Assembly (NCBI GenBank): GCA_023512255.1
Contig: JAILZY010000002.1
Location: forward strand, 1-64,000
From: a bacterium
GTDB taxonomy: Bacteria > SZUA-182 > DTGQ01
DNA length: 64,000 nucleotides
Direction of reading: 5' to 3'
Part shown: piece after piece, positions 25,757 through 36,684 of the stretch
Layout of the letters: each line of letters opens with the position of its first letter
How positions within the stretch are numbered: the first letter of the stretch is position 1
The notes under the pieces: model-generated
Told to the model about the DNA's origin: nothing
What the model saw: the letters and a program-made list of their open reading frames with translations, nothing else
Database searches by the model: none
Position numbers and translations under genes: made by a program

Positions 25757-26665
25757 ATGAAAAAAATAAATACATCTGGCAGGCTATTTTCCCCTCGGCT
25801 AAAATCAGCTCGCTCTCATCCTCATCCACTCATCCTGCTGCCGGCTCCGGTTTTAATTCTTATTGTGAGCCTCATCATCCTCACAGGCCGCATTCTGCTC
25901 CATATAAAGTCTCACCAGATAGACGACCTGCCTGCCCCTCACCTTACGCATTATTTAGCCCCTTATTTAGCCAACGACCCAAATTCCACCCCACCTCCCG
26001 TCATCCTCTTAGGCCGAATCATCGAGCCGCCTGAATATTTCTCAAAGAGAGTCCGTCTCCAGCTTGAGGTACAAAAAATTATTCTCCCCAGACAAAATAT
26101 TATGACTCACGGGATCGTACAACTCAGCTGGCAAAATCCTAAGACAAGGTGTCAATTTTACGACACGGTCCAAGCCACCGTAAACCTTCGCCTTCCCCAG
26201 GACTATAAAAACCCTGGGGGATTTTCCTACTCTAGCTACCTTGCCCAAAGAGGAATCTTTGCCATAGGCAGCATCAGAACGCTTTCTCTTTATCAAGAAG
26301 CAAAAATTATTCCATGGTCAAAACTCATCTTGCGCACCCTCTACCGATTCCGCACCCGGGCTTCAGAGCAGATCGAACATAGCCTCCCGAAAACAGAGGC
26401 AAGCCTCCTGCAAGCCATGCTTTTAGGCGAGCGACACAAGGTATCAGGCCGTATCATGGAGCTATTCAGTGAGGCGGGAACGGTTCACCTTGTGTCAATC
26501 TCAGGCTTCCATCTCACCGCTCTTGCTCTGGCCCTATTCTTCACTCTGTCAGGCATTCTCCGCACCCTGCCAAGCTGCCTGCTTGAGCCCCTCTCATGCC
26601 TAATCAGACCGTCTCGCCTGGCGGCCCTGCTCTCCATTGTCCTGATTGTTTTTATACCATACTGA
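25757..26665 (+). CDS. comEC: ComEC/Rec2 DNA-uptake channel, N-terminal part (gene split by a frameshift)
   Basis: These 302 codons cover the N-terminal membrane segment, the DUF4131-like OB domain (VILLGRIIEPPEYFSKRVRLQLEV) and the start of the Competence domain (LLQAMLLGERHKVSGRIMELFSEAGTVHLVSISGFHL). ComEC carries single-stranded DNA across the inner membrane during transformation. The frame breaks at the T run 26649-26653: ALLSIVLIVF runs into a stop at 26663-26665. The expected continuation YTILTGGRTPTIRAAIM lies in the neighbouring frame. A single missing T explains it. Either a real loss-of-function mutation or a sequencing/assembly error in a homopolymer. Confidence 0.85.
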   Translation: MKKINTSGRLFSPRLKSARSHPHPLILLPAPVLILIVSLIILTGRILLHIKSHQIDDLPAPHLTHYLAPYLANDPNSTPPPVILLGRIIEPPEYFSKRVRLQLEVQKIILPRQNIMTHGIVQLSWQNPKTRCQFYDTVQATVNLRLPQDYKNPGGFSYSSYLAQRGIFAIGSIRTLSLYQEAKIIPWSKLILRTLYRFRTRASEQIEHSLPKTEASLLQAMLLGERHKVSGRIMELFSEAGTVHLVSISGFHLTALALALFFTLSGILRTLPSCLLEPLSCLIRPSRLAALLSIVLIVFIPY

Positions 26666-28353
26666 CTGGAGGCAGAACCCCTACCATTCGGGCGGCTATT
26701 ATGGTCAGCGCATACTTTCTTGCCCTGCTCGTTGAGAGAAAAAAAAGCTTTTATCGGCCACTTTGGCTGGCTGCTCTAGCCATTCTGCTCTGGCAGCCTG
26801 AGGCCCTATTTAGGCTGGATTTCCAGTTGACCTTTCTGGCTTCAGCCGGCATTATTTTTACTTTCGATTACCTGTCCGCCTACCGATCATATCCTGCTTC
26901 TTTGAGATATCCTGCTTCTTTGGGCTCTCATCTTTCCCGAATCCTAAAACACCTGGCAGAGTATCTATTTTTCTCCTTCACTCTTTCCCTGGTTGCTTTT
27001 ATCATGACTAGCCCGCTCACTGCTTATGCCTTTAATCTGATCTCTCCAATCGGGATATTAACTAATCTTGCGACCATACCGCTAGCCAGCGGAACTCTCT
27101 GTGCCGGATTTGCTGGCCTAATACTGCTTCCCCTGTGGCCAGCTCTAAGCAGATATCTTTTGCACCTTGCGGCCTTTTTGACTCGCCTGATTCTCAGCCT
27201 TAGCACGGCAGCCGCAAGCTGCACCAGGGGCTTTTGCTATCTCCCCTCACCCCCAAAAATGGCTATAGCGGCTATCTACAGCGGCCTCATCCTCCTGGCC
27301 ATCCTGCTCCATCTGCTAAGGGGCAAGATGGCCTCGGTCCGAAAGAGAGCCTGCCTGCTGATTTTCCTGCTTCTCCTGGCCGCTTTCCTTATTCCCCTCA
27401 TTCTGCTTCGCCTCGTCGGCAGCAAGCCGCTAGCTCCCGCTGCCCCGGCTCATAAGCTGCTGACCGCAACCTTTCTTGATGTCGGCCGGGGGGATGCCTG
27501 TGTCATCAAAACAGCGGGCGGAAAATACATTCTAATTGATGGAGGAGGAAGCTATAATCATTATGAATTTGATTTCGGCCGCCGGGTAGTCGCTCCTTAT
27601 CTTTGGCATGAGAGAGCCGCTCATCTTGACCTAGTCATTCTCTCTCACCCACACCCGGATCATCTCAATGGTCTTTTGTTCATCCTGAAACACTTTTCCG
27701 TGGCTCAGGTCTGGAAAACCAAAGAACGATCGAACAACAGAGAATACCGTCTGTTTGAAGAGATTATACAAAGGAAAAAGATTCCTGTTCGGATCATGAC
27801 CGAAGGAGAGGAGGTTGAACTAGATGGCGTGCTCTTTCAAATTCTGGCTGCTGGTAATTTGCCCGATCTGCCGAAAAATATAAAAAATACAAAGATAGCT
27901 TTCAGGGAAGAAAATAATCGATCTTTGGTTCTCAAGCTGTGTTGGCGACAGGTAAGCTTTCTCTTTACCGGCGATATAGAAGCAAGAGCAGAGAAGCACC
28001 TTCTGCCCCTCGGGTATAGACTGCGATCTACGCTGATCAAAGTGCCTCATCATGGAAGCCGCTCCTCAAGCTCTCTCCCTTTCCTGCACCTGGTAGCCCC
28101 TCAGGTGGCTATCTTTTCAGGCCGAAGGTATGGCCGGCAACAATTTCCCCATCCGAAAATCGTAGACCGCTATCAAAAGCTTGGCTGTCTAATTTACCGC
28201 ACCGATCGTGACGGAGCAATTACGGTTGAGACGGATGGAGTCGAGCGCAGGTTTTTAACCTATGCGAAAGTCTTTGAAAACATGGCAGGATATCCCTCAT
28301 GGTTGAAGATATCTTCAGAAGATTATTCACAGCAGTCTCCTACCTCGGACTGA
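26596..28353 (+). CDS. comEC: ComEC/Rec2, C-terminal part (continuation after the frameshift)
   Basis: This frame is open from 26596, but authentic ComEC sequence starts at about 26650 (YTILTGGRTPTIRAAIMVSAYFLALL). It holds the remaining transmembrane helices of the Competence domain (to about 27420) and a metallo-beta-lactamase-like domain. That domain has LTATFLDVGRGDACVIKTAGGKYILIDGGG, the metal motif SHPHPDHLNG, LLFTGDIEARAE and KVPHHGSRSSSS. The domain is thought to process incoming DNA. Together the two parts give about 865 residues, normal for ComEC. An independent start for this half (for example ATG 26701) would yield only a fragment. Confidence 0.85.
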   Translation: MPNQTVSPGGPALHCPDCFYTILTGGRTPTIRAAIMVSAYFLALLVERKKSFYRPLWLAALAILLWQPEALFRLDFQLTFLASAGIIFTFDYLSAYRSYPASLRYPASLGSHLSRILKHLAEYLFFSFTLSLVAFIMTSPLTAYAFNLISPIGILTNLATIPLASGTLCAGFAGLILLPLWPALSRYLLHLAAFLTRLILSLSTAAASCTRGFCYLPSPPKMAIAAIYSGLILLAILLHLLRGKMASVRKRACLLIFLLLLAAFLIPLILLRLVGSKPLAPAAPAHKLLTATFLDVGRGDACVIKTAGGKYILIDGGGSYNHYEFDFGRRVVAPYLWHERAAHLDLVILSHPHPDHLNGLLFILKHFSVAQVWKTKERSNNREYRLFEEIIQRKKIPVRIMTEGEEVELDGVLFQILAAGNLPDLPKNIKNTKIAFREENNRSLVLKLCWRQVSFLFTGDIEARAEKHLLPLGYRLRSTLIKVPHHGSRSSSSLPFLHLVAPQVAIFSGRRYGRQQFPHPKIVDRYQKLGCLIYRTDRDGAITVETDGVERRFLTYAKVFENMAGYPSWLKISSEDYSQQSPTSD

Positions 28354-29429
28354 TCATCGCCCTGTCCGCAGTCATCGAATGCTCTGCTGCTGGAAGGGGG
28401 GCTAGGTGTTGCTGGCAGGGCCAGCCAGACACTGGCTGCTTTCAGGCTAGGATAGCGGCTAGAGGAGCAGCTTGCCAGCCTGAGGGGACAGCTTATGAGG
28501 CCTCTCAATATACGTTTTCGGAAAACCACTCCCCATCTTGCGGCTGGCTTAAAATCACCACTGCCCACTTTGTGATCCACTATCTGCCTGTGGATGAATA
28601 CTTTTCAAAAGAGCTAGCCTCACTGGCCGAGCGAGCCTATACTTCAATCGCTGACCATCTTGATCTTCACCCAAGTCAGAAAATTGATCTCTATTTGGCT
28701 GACTCACGAAAGCTCTTCACCCAGCTTCAACCATCGCCTCGGTGCAAGGTGAGTGAGCAGGCCATAGGACTTGCCTACCCGCACCTGTCCCGCATCCTGC
28801 TCCTGTCACCCCGAGCGGCCCCTGCCGGAGCCATTGATCTTGAAAAAACGTTCCGTCATGAGCTTACCCATATAATCCTCGGAGCATCCTCATCTAGCCC
28901 GCTCACTCCCATTCCCCACTGGTTCAATGAGGGTTTAAGCATGCTCGAGGCCAAAGAATGGGGCTGGCACTATCAGCTCCTTTTGAGCCGCATCTGTCTA
29001 ACAGGCCGTTTCATCTCCTTTGGCCAGCTTGACCAATCCTTTCCGACTGATCCTGATCAGCTTCAGATCGCCTATGCTCAGAGCATCAGCATGATAACCT
29101 TTATTCTTGATAAGTATGGGGAGGATGCCTTGCGGACCACAGCTCACCTTATGCTGCGGCGGGCAGAGGGGCTTGATTCGGCTCTGCGCCAGGCTCTTGG
29201 AGTCAATCTTGATGAGCTTGAGGCTCGCTGGAAGAGACACCTTCGGCTGGTCTATACCTGGGTTCCGATTTTGACCAGCTCCGGGGCCTTATGGTTTATC
29301 ATCAGCCTGATTTTTCTCTTTGGTTATTATCGGAAAAGGAAGGTCTCACAGGAAAGGCTCTCTTATTGGGAAGAGGAGGAGATTGAGGAGTGGTTGAGAA
29401 AGCAGCTTGATGATTTAGATTTACGGTAA
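28299..29429 (+). CDS. Membrane-anchored peptidase-MA-like metalloprotease
   Basis: The 376-aa protein has an N-terminal hydrophobic leader (residues 8-28), a peptidase-MA-like domain and a C-terminal transmembrane helix (VPILTSSGALWFIISLIFLF) with a short charged tail. The zinc motif is HELTH in TFRHELTHIILG, followed by IPHWFNEGLSMLEA with the third-ligand glutamate, as in gluzincin-type proteases. It would face the periplasm or outside. It overlaps the end of comEC by 55 bases, so translational coupling is likely. The cysteine-rich stretch at 45-85 (CCWQG, TGCFQ, AACQ, SCGW) is unusual. The substrate is unknown. Confidence 0.75.
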   Translation: MVEDIFRRLFTAVSYLGLIIALSAVIECSAAGRGARCCWQGQPDTGCFQARIAARGAACQPEGTAYEASQYTFSENHSPSCGWLKITTAHFVIHYLPVDEYFSKELASLAERAYTSIADHLDLHPSQKIDLYLADSRKLFTQLQPSPRCKVSEQAIGLAYPHLSRILLLSPRAAPAGAIDLEKTFRHELTHIILGASSSSPLTPIPHWFNEGLSMLEAKEWGWHYQLLLSRICLTGRFISFGQLDQSFPTDPDQLQIAYAQSISMITFILDKYGEDALRTTAHLMLRRAEGLDSALRQALGVNLDELEARWKRHLRLVYTWVPILTSSGALWFIISLIFLFGYYRKRKVSQERLSYWEEEEIEEWLRKQLDDLDLR

Positions 29430-29542
29430 TAATAATTGCAAGTTAACAAAATGAAAAATCAGAAAATAGCAGAAAGAAAATAAAAAATTCGAATAATCGG
29501 CCTAAATAGTCATAAAAAGCTCTCTATTATCTTTTTTACACC

Positions 29543-29571
29543 TTGTTTTTTGATTAGAAGAGCATTATATT
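29543..29571 (+). promoter_or_regulatory. groESL promoter
   Basis: TTGTTT (29543-29548) and TATATT (29566-29571) are 17 bases apart, directly before the CIRCE operator. Confidence 0.6.
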
Positions 29572-29572
29572 A

Positions 29573-29599
29573 TTAGCACTCACATAAGGTGAGTGCTAA
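29573..29599 (+). promoter_or_regulatory. CIRCE operator (HrcA-binding site)
   Basis: TTAGCACTC-N9-GAGTGCTAA is a perfect match to the CIRCE consensus with the exact nine-base spacer. It overlaps the expected transcription start of groESL, so HrcA repression with heat induction is predicted. The leader to groES is nearly 200 bases long. hrcA itself is not in the window. Confidence 0.97.
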
Positions 29600-29795
29600 T
29601 AAGCCAAGGGATAGATGTTAATAATCTGATTTTTATTCCCTTAAGTTACAGGAAGGAGGTGGGTTGATCCCGTTCTCGTTTATATATCATCATATATATC
29701 ATCACCTATATATCATCACCGCAGCTCTCCTAGGGCTTTGCGGATCAAAAAATTGACCTTAAACAAGCTGTTTAACGGAAAGGAGTCCTGATACT

Positions 29796-30086
29796 ATGAA
29801 CATAAAACCATTGCATGACAGAATCCTGGTAAAGCGCGTCGAGGTTGGGGAACAGGTTCGTGGCGGTATTATTATCCCCGACACAGCCAAGGAAAAGCCT
29901 ATGGAGGGGAAGGTTATCGCCGTAGGCGGCGGCAAAATTAAAGATGATGGAACCAAGATTCCTCTTGATGTCAAAGTCGGCCAGCGGATCCTTTTTGGCA
30001 AGTATGCCGGCACAGAAGTCAAAATTGATGACGAAGAATACCTCATCATGCGCGAGGATGATGTCTTAGGAATCATTGAAGAGTAA
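29796..30086 (+). CDS. groES: Co-chaperonin GroES
   Basis: The 96-aa product closes the GroEL folding chamber as a heptameric lid. It has the family layout [19 protein letters not shown], the mobile loop [14 protein letters not shown], and [23 protein letters not shown] precedes ATG 29796. groEL follows after 51 bases, in one transcript under CIRCE control. Confidence 0.98.
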   Translation: MNIKPLHDRILVKRVEVGEQVRGGIIIPDTAKEKPMEGKVIAVGGGKIKDDGTKIPLDVKVGQRILFGKYAGTEVKIDDEEYLIMREDDVLGIIEE

Positions 30087-30101
30087 CTATATCATCTTTA
30101 A

Positions 30102-31766
<1,665 letters not shown>

Positions 31767-31812
31767 GAAAAAGGCTGTTTTTCAGCTTGAAAAACCGCTC
31801 TTTGATTTTCTG

Positions 31813-31852
31813 GCCAAGAGCCCCTTGGGAAAAGGGGCTCTTGGCTTTATTA
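31813..31852 (+). terminator. Rho-independent terminator of groESL
   Basis: A perfect 14-bp stem (31813-31826 with 31832-31845) is followed by TTTATTATT, 47 bases after the groEL stop. Confidence 0.9.
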
Positions 31853-31876
31853 TTAAATGGTCCTTTATTTAAATAG

Positions 31877-31989
31877 TGTTTTCGCTAACAAAGGGCGCAA
31901 GCTGGGAGCGGGCACAAGGTCTGCCCCTACAATTGATAGCGTAATTGAATCCGCGGCGCAACTTGTGTTACGCACTTAGCGAAAGAACT
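31877..31989 (-). repeat. GCGCACTTTATTAGCGAAAA family copy
   Basis: It begins TGTTTTCGCTAACAAAGGGCG and ends TTACGCACTTAGCGAAAGAA, in the same orientation as 22240-22353. It keeps the CTACAATTGATAGCGTAATTG core. The following 460 bases (31990-32452) are A+T-rich, with no supportable gene and no known element. Confidence 0.6.
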
Positions 31990-32452
31990 ATTAGATGAGG
32001 ACATAAAAAATAAGATATGAAAAAAATTTTATGTTCCTGCCCTATACCTTAAAATTCTTACCTTGACAATGCAAACAAGGGGACTAACTAAGCAAAATTT
32101 TTCACACTGATTCTTTTTTTCACCTATCCTCATCTTCTCTGGCTAAAGGACCTTTTTCAATCCTGCCCCAAATCAAAAAATTATCAATATAACATATTGA
32201 AAAATATAATAAATTTGTTGCTGCTGCCCTTTAAAATCTCTCATGGAATCAAAAAAATTTTCGCCTCATCTGCCGCCCTAAAAACAAAGGTGGCAATTAT
32301 ATTGCATATTTTCTCTCTTCGGAGAGCTAAGTGCATTTTTATGGAGGACATTGAGAGATCAAACTTGCGAATTATAAAATTTGAGTTATAATGAGGATAA
32401 TTTTTAAATCTTGCAATAGCTCAAATAATTAATCAGGATGGTTAATGGTGAA

Positions 32453-32572
32453 CGCTCTTATTTATTAGCTGCCATCTGAGAGATATAATCCTAATAAGAG
32501 CTAAGCCCCTTCGAGGGTTTATAGTTGTTCTGATATACTTTGAGGGTTTATGGTGTCTAATATATAAGAGCG
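32453..32572 (-). mobile_element. 120-bp MITE with 8-bp target duplication, copy B (inverted)
   Basis: The ends are CGCTCTTATTTATTAGC and ATATATAAGAGCG. The interior is the reverse complement of copy A. The perfect flanking repeat ATGGTGAA (32445-32452, 32573-32580) proves insertion. Confidence 0.85.
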
Positions 32573-32672
32573 ATGGTGAATAGTCTTCGGCTCGGCGGCA
32601 GGTGATGTTCTCCAAAAGGTGATGTTCTCCATCTGACTTTGAGATTTAAAAATATTATCAAAGCGGACTAAT

Positions 32673-32717
32673 ACACGGGTTAGGGTGTTTAGGGTGTTAA
32701 TACGGGTTAGGGTAGGT
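32673..32717. repeat. Short GGGTTAGGGTG-type direct repeats
   Basis: Four related GGTTAGGGTR / TTTAGGGTG units lie just before the phosphatidyltransferase gene. The function is unknown. Confidence 0.35.
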
Positions 32718-32743
32718 ATATAAGGAAGGGGTTAAAGAGCAGG

Positions 32744-33325
32744 ATGCTGGCCAAATACTTAAAAGCCTCCTCAGATAAGATCTTGTTTCCGCTTGGCAAG
32801 AAAATTCCCCCCTGGATTTCTCCAAATCAAATAACCAGTCTGGGACTGATTCTTAGCCTTTTGGTCGGCATTGTCTTTAGCTTAGGAAAAATTCGACTTG
32901 CAGGGTTTCTCCTTCTGGTTACTGGTTTTTTTGATTTGCTCGATGGCGCCTACTCCAGATCAAAAAATAAAGTTAGTAAATTCGGAGCGTTTTGGGATTC
33001 AACGGTCGATCGATATTCTGATCTGATAATCATGGGCGGCATCACCATGTATTTTGCTCAGACCAATCAACTTTTGTATGTTCTCCTGAGTATCTTAGCA
33101 ACAGCCGGGTTTATGATGATAAGTTACACCAAAGCGAGAGCAGAAAATATCATACCGGCCTGCAATGTGGGTCTTATGGAACGACCAGAAAGAGTATTGG
33201 TTCTGTCAGCCGGATCACTTATGAATCATCTAAAGCCGACGCTTTGGCTCTTGGTGATCCTCTGCCACCAGACCGCGATCCAGCGTATCTGGTTCACCTA
33301 CAAAAAAATCAGGTATGAGGAATAA
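32744..33325 (+). CDS. CDP-alcohol phosphatidyltransferase
   Basis: The 193-aa membrane enzyme has the complete family signature D-x2-D-G-x2-A-R-x8-G-x3-D-x3-D at D64, D67-G68, R72, G81, D85 and D89, with Ser71 replacing the usual Ala. It moves a phosphatidyl group from a CDP-lipid to an alcohol during phospholipid synthesis. The pattern ISPNQITSLGL and the late CNVGLMERPERVL resemble the branch with (archae/phosphatidyl)inositol-phosphate synthases more than PgsA, but the alcohol cannot be fixed. There are about five transmembrane helices. The sigma factor gene follows 42 bases downstream. Confidence 0.85.
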   Translation: MLAKYLKASSDKILFPLGKKIPPWISPNQITSLGLILSLLVGIVFSLGKIRLAGFLLLVTGFFDLLDGAYSRSKNKVSKFGAFWDSTVDRYSDLIIMGGITMYFAQTNQLLYVLLSILATAGFMMISYTKARAENIIPACNVGLMERPERVLVLSAGSLMNHLKPTLWLLVILCHQTAIQRIWFTYKKIRYEE

Positions 33326-33367
33326 AAAGGGGTTCAGAAAGAAGTAGTAGAAGAGGAGAAGGCTACC

Positions 33368-34384
33368 ATGGAAGCATTTAATTCTTACGGTTTCTTTTTT
33401 AAAGAAAACCTTGACTGTATCGATGATGACTGCCTTGAATTTGAATCCGAACGCGGCTCACAATCTTTGAGTGATACTTCGCACGGACATGAGGACGACT
33501 GCGACCTTGAGGACCTAGAGGCTAAGGATGAGGATTCGGTAATTCTTGAAGAAACTGACAATCAGGTGAGGGTCTATCTCAAGGAAATCGGCAAGGTCCC
33601 TCTTTTGGATAAAAATGAAGAAATTGAACTTGCCAAGAGAATCGCCCAAGGTGACCAAGAGGCAAAGGAGTTATTAATCAAAGCTAATCTGCGCCTGGTA
33701 GTCAGTATAGCTAAAAAATATATCAACAGCGGACTTCCATTTCTCGATCTAGTTCAAGAAGGCAACATCGGATTGATGAAGGCCGTAGAAAAATTCGACT
33801 ACCGTAAGGGATGCAAATTCAGCACCTATGCCATCTGGTGGATTCGTCAGTCAATAACCAGAGCTTTGGCTGACAAGGGGCGGACCATCCGAATTCCGGT
33901 TCACACCCTTGACGCCATAAAAAATATGATGAAAAGCCACCAGAGATTAACCCAGGAGATGAAAAAGGAGCCTACTATAGCTGAAATTGCCGCCGATATG
34001 GGAGTTTCCGTCCAGAAAATACACGAGTTAATCGGGATTATCAAAAATCCCATCTCTGTTGAAACCCCTATCGATGAGCTGGGAAACTATAATATTGTCG
34101 ATTACATCGAGGATAAAAACAGCGCATCTCCCATAGATACGGTTTTTGACGTTAATCTTATCGAGCAGATTCAAAAAGTTCTCAAGACCCTGACCAAACG
34201 GGAGAAAACCATCATTGAGATGAGATACGGCATCGGGACCCATAAAGAGCAGACCCTGGAAGAGATCGGTAAATACTTTCATCTTACTAGGGAGAGAATT
34301 CGGCAAATCGAGGAAAAGGCTCTACAGCGGCTCAAACAGCCAAATAGAATTTCACCGCTGTTAGACTTTATCAATAAATCATAA
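33368..34384 (+). CDS. RNA polymerase sigma factor, principal-type sigma-70 (RpoD/RpoS-like)
   Basis: The 338-aa protein has a very acidic N-terminal extension (residues 12-62) and then regions 1.2 ([17 protein letters not shown]), 2.1-2.4 ([59 protein letters not shown]) and 3. Region 4.2 carries the helix-turn-helix [27 protein letters not shown]. It reads -10/-35 promoters. At about 340 residues with no large non-conserved insert, it is RpoS-sized, so it may be a second, stationary-phase-like sigma or a compact RpoD; dnaG and rpsU are not adjacent. GAGGAGAAGG precedes ATG 33368. Confidence 0.9.
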   Translation: MEAFNSYGFFFKENLDCIDDDCLEFESERGSQSLSDTSHGHEDDCDLEDLEAKDEDSVILEETDNQVRVYLKEIGKVPLLDKNEEIELAKRIAQGDQEAKELLIKANLRLVVSIAKKYINSGLPFLDLVQEGNIGLMKAVEKFDYRKGCKFSTYAIWWIRQSITRALADKGRTIRIPVHTLDAIKNMMKSHQRLTQEMKKEPTIAEIAADMGVSVQKIHELIGIIKNPISVETPIDELGNYNIVDYIEDKNSASPIDTVFDVNLIEQIQKVLKTLTKREKTIIEMRYGIGTHKEQTLEEIGKYFHLTRERIRQIEEKALQRLKQPNRISPLLDFINKS

Positions 34385-34422
34385 CCCTTATAAATCTATA
34401 AGGCCATTAAAGGTTTAAGATT

Positions 34423-34467
34423 TTGAGGATGAGGGTGTGAGAGATTCTATCTAACCCTCATCCTCAA
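34423..34467 (+). terminator. 14-bp perfect hairpin after the sigma factor gene
   Basis: TTGAGGATGAGGGT pairs with ACCCTCATCCTCAA around a 17-base loop, 39 bases past the stop. There is no T tract. Confidence 0.5.
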
Positions 34468-34590
34468 GCCTTGAGGGCCAAGAATCTAGCCGCGAACTTA
34501 AAGAGCGGCTCATGGCTCTCATCCTTAAGCCTAGGGGGCAAAGAGGGGCTGGTGCATGATGCTCTTATTATCCTCTTGAATTATTATTAA

Positions 34591-34680
34591 CGCTCTTATA
34601 TATCAGACACCATAAACCCCCGAAGGGGCTTAGCTCTTATTAGGGTTATGTCTCTCAATGGTAGCTAATAAATAAGATCG
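34591..34680 (+). mobile_element. 90-bp MITE with 8-bp target duplication, copy C (internal deletion)
   Basis: It has the same ends as copy A (CGCTCTTATATAT ... AATAAGATCG) and a perfect flanking repeat ATTATTAA (34583-34590, 34681-34688). It lacks 29 bases between two ACCATAAACCC direct repeats present in copy A, so the short form arose by deletion between them. Confidence 0.85.
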
Positions 34681-34903
34681 ATTATTAAATATCATCCTCA
34701 TTAAATATTATCCTCAACGAATAGCTTATCCAATAAAGACCTTTTTATTAGAACTGTACTAAAAATTACTTGCCAGAATAAACTCTAATCTAGATCTTGA
34801 TATTGAGTTGTCAAGAAGCAAAAAAAACATATTGATAAACAAAGTCAGGTGTAGTATAATAATTTTTCGCTATTCTATCATTAATATGAGGAGAAAAAAG
34901 ACG

Positions 34904-36379
34904 ATGAATAAAAAAAGGTTTATTATACCGGGAATTCTCGGATTGTGTCTCATTTCCGTATTTATCGGGATCATGATCGCCTCGCAATTCAACTGGACGG
35001 GAAGCAGCACTGCTGTTCAAATAGAGACCAATGCAAAACTAAAGGAATCGTCCGCGGCTGTTGAATCCCAAGGGGCCTTCATTCCCGGCAATATCTTCGT
35101 TAAGATCGCCAAGGAGGCAAATCCTGCGGTCGTTTACGTCAGCTCCACCCAGGTAGTCAAAAATTTTCAATTCCGCGCCCCAATGAACGACCCTTTTCGG
35201 GATTTTTTTGGTGACGACTTTTTCAATAAATTCTTTGGTATACCAAAAGGTGACCTAAAGAGAAAAAGCCTGGGATCAGGTTTTATCATCAGCAAGGATG
35301 GCTATATTTTAACTAACAACCATGTGGTCAAGGATGCCGAGGATATCAAGATCACCCTGACCAGTAAAAACGAGTACGAAGCCAAGATCGTCGGCTCTGA
35401 TGAAGATATGGATATAGCTCTTCTGAAAATCGAGACTAAGGAGGATCTGCCGGTAGTCAGGCTCGGAGACTCTGACCGGCTGGAAATTGGCGAATGGGTT
35501 GTGGCCATTGGAAACCCCTTTGGTTTGGAACACACAGTAACTGCTGGAATTGTAAGCGCCAAATGGAGACCTATCGGGCAAGGGCCATACGATTCCTTTA
35601 TTCAGACTGACGCGTCTATCAATCCGGGCAATAGTGGTGGCCCACTACTCAACATCAGGGGAGAAGTGGTTGGCATCAACACGGCCATCACGGCTGAAGG
35701 GCAGGGAATTGGGTTTGCCATCCCGATCAATATGGTCAAAGAGGTCATGGCGGAGCTGAAAGAGAAAGGAAAGATCACCAGAGGATGGCTTGGCTTGGTG
35801 ATTCAAAAGGTTACTCCTGATCTGGCCAAGTCCTTCGGATTAAAAGAGAACCGAGGGGCTCTGGTAGCTGAGGTCGTGGAAGGGAGTCCGGCGGACAAGG
35901 CGGGAATCAAACAGGGAGATGTGATCATCTCGTTTAACGGAAAAGAGATCAATGAATACACCGACCTATCCAGAATGGCTGGGCTTACCCGTCCGGGAAC
36001 CAAGGTGCGGCTAGAGCTGATTCGTGATATGAAAAAGAAGGAAGTAGAGGTGGAAATCGGGACCTTCAGCAGTGAGGCCGCGGTAGCCAAGGGGCCTGTA
36101 GAAACCGAATTGGGCATGACTCTACAGAATATTACACCAGAGCTGGCCGACCACTTTGATTTGTCTGAAACTAGCGGTGTTCTGGTTACTAATGTTATTC
36201 CAGGCAGTGCGGCAGACAAGGCAAATATTCGCCGTGGGGACATAATTATAGAAGTTAATCGACAAAAAGTGGCCAATGTCAGTGAATTCCAGAAGATAGC
36301 CAAAAAGAATAAGAAGACCTTGCTCCTCCTTATCAAACGTGAGGACCATTTACTTTACACCGCTATTAAGGAGAAATAA
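34904..36379 (+). CDS. degP: Periplasmic serine protease of the DegP/HtrA family
   Basis: The 491-aa protein degrades or refolds damaged envelope proteins. It has an N-terminal signal anchor (IIPGILGLCLISVFIGIMIA), a trypsin-like domain with the triad His in TNNHVVKDA, Asp in DMDIALLKI and Ser in NPGNSGGPL, and two PDZ domains (TRGWLGLVIQKV.. and LGMTLQNITPEL..). The usual Q-linker region holds DPFRDFFGDDFFNKFFG. ATG 34904 is preferred because ATGAGGAG lies ten bases upstream; ATG 34886 is a second candidate. A hairpin terminates it at 36404-36428. Confidence 0.94.
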   Translation: MNKKRFIIPGILGLCLISVFIGIMIASQFNWTGSSTAVQIETNAKLKESSAAVESQGAFIPGNIFVKIAKEANPAVVYVSSTQVVKNFQFRAPMNDPFRDFFGDDFFNKFFGIPKGDLKRKSLGSGFIISKDGYILTNNHVVKDAEDIKITLTSKNEYEAKIVGSDEDMDIALLKIETKEDLPVVRLGDSDRLEIGEWVVAIGNPFGLEHTVTAGIVSAKWRPIGQGPYDSFIQTDASINPGNSGGPLLNIRGEVVGINTAITAEGQGIGFAIPINMVKEVMAELKEKGKITRGWLGLVIQKVTPDLAKSFGLKENRGALVAEVVEGSPADKAGIKQGDVIISFNGKEINEYTDLSRMAGLTRPGTKVRLELIRDMKKKEVEVEIGTFSSEAAVAKGPVETELGMTLQNITPELADHFDLSETSGVLVTNVIPGSAADKANIRRGDIIIEVNRQKVANVSEFQKIAKKNKKTLLLLIKREDHLLYTAIKEK

Positions 36380-36403
36380 GTAACTATAATTTTTGCATTT
36401 TCT

Positions 36404-36428
36404 GTATCCCTTGCGCAAGCAGGGATAC
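36404..36428 (+). terminator. Hairpin after degP
   Basis: GTATCCC(T)TGC pairs with GCAGGGATAC around a GCAA tetraloop, 25 bases past the stop. The T tract is weak. Confidence 0.5.
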
Positions 36429-36456
36429 GGCCCCATAGTTATAAATTATAGTTATA

Positions 36457-36560
36457 AACTATACTTTTGCACTTTTTCTCTGAACCCTTGATTTTGTTTG
36501 GTATGAAAGATAATTTTCAAGAAGTTCAAGGCATGGGGAGAGTTCTGCAAAAGTGTAGTT
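36457..36560 (-). repeat. CTACACTTTTGC family, copy 2 (inverted)
   Basis: The terminal repeats AACTATACTTTTGCA and TGCAAAAGTGTAGTT are nearly perfect inverts. The core is the reverse complement of 20747-20852. Confidence 0.65.
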
Positions 36561-36629
36561 TTAAGGAGAAATAAATAGACCTGGTTTTTTCGGTTTGAAC
36601 TATTCGCAGATTGTTATTGCTTACAAATA

Positions 36630-36684
36630 AAAAAGGGACAAAATGGGTTATGGTAATTTCAACTAATCCGTGAAGTCCCTTTTT
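36630..36684 (+). other. 10-bp hairpin with a 35-base loop in the Bat-operon leader
   Basis: AAAAAGGGAC pairs with GTCCCTTTTT and is followed by a T-rich, CATTT-repeated tract about 90 bases before moxR. It could be a terminator of incoming transcription or a leader structure. Confidence 0.35.

Noticed and set aside
32197-32391. 64-codon open frame after groEL
   Set aside because: It starts with TTG, lies in A+T-rich repeat-bearing DNA, has no ribosome site and no similarity that I can recognise.
32673-32717. Telomere-like GGGTTA repeats
   Set aside because: There are only four imperfect units inside a bacterial chromosome segment. No replicon end is implied.
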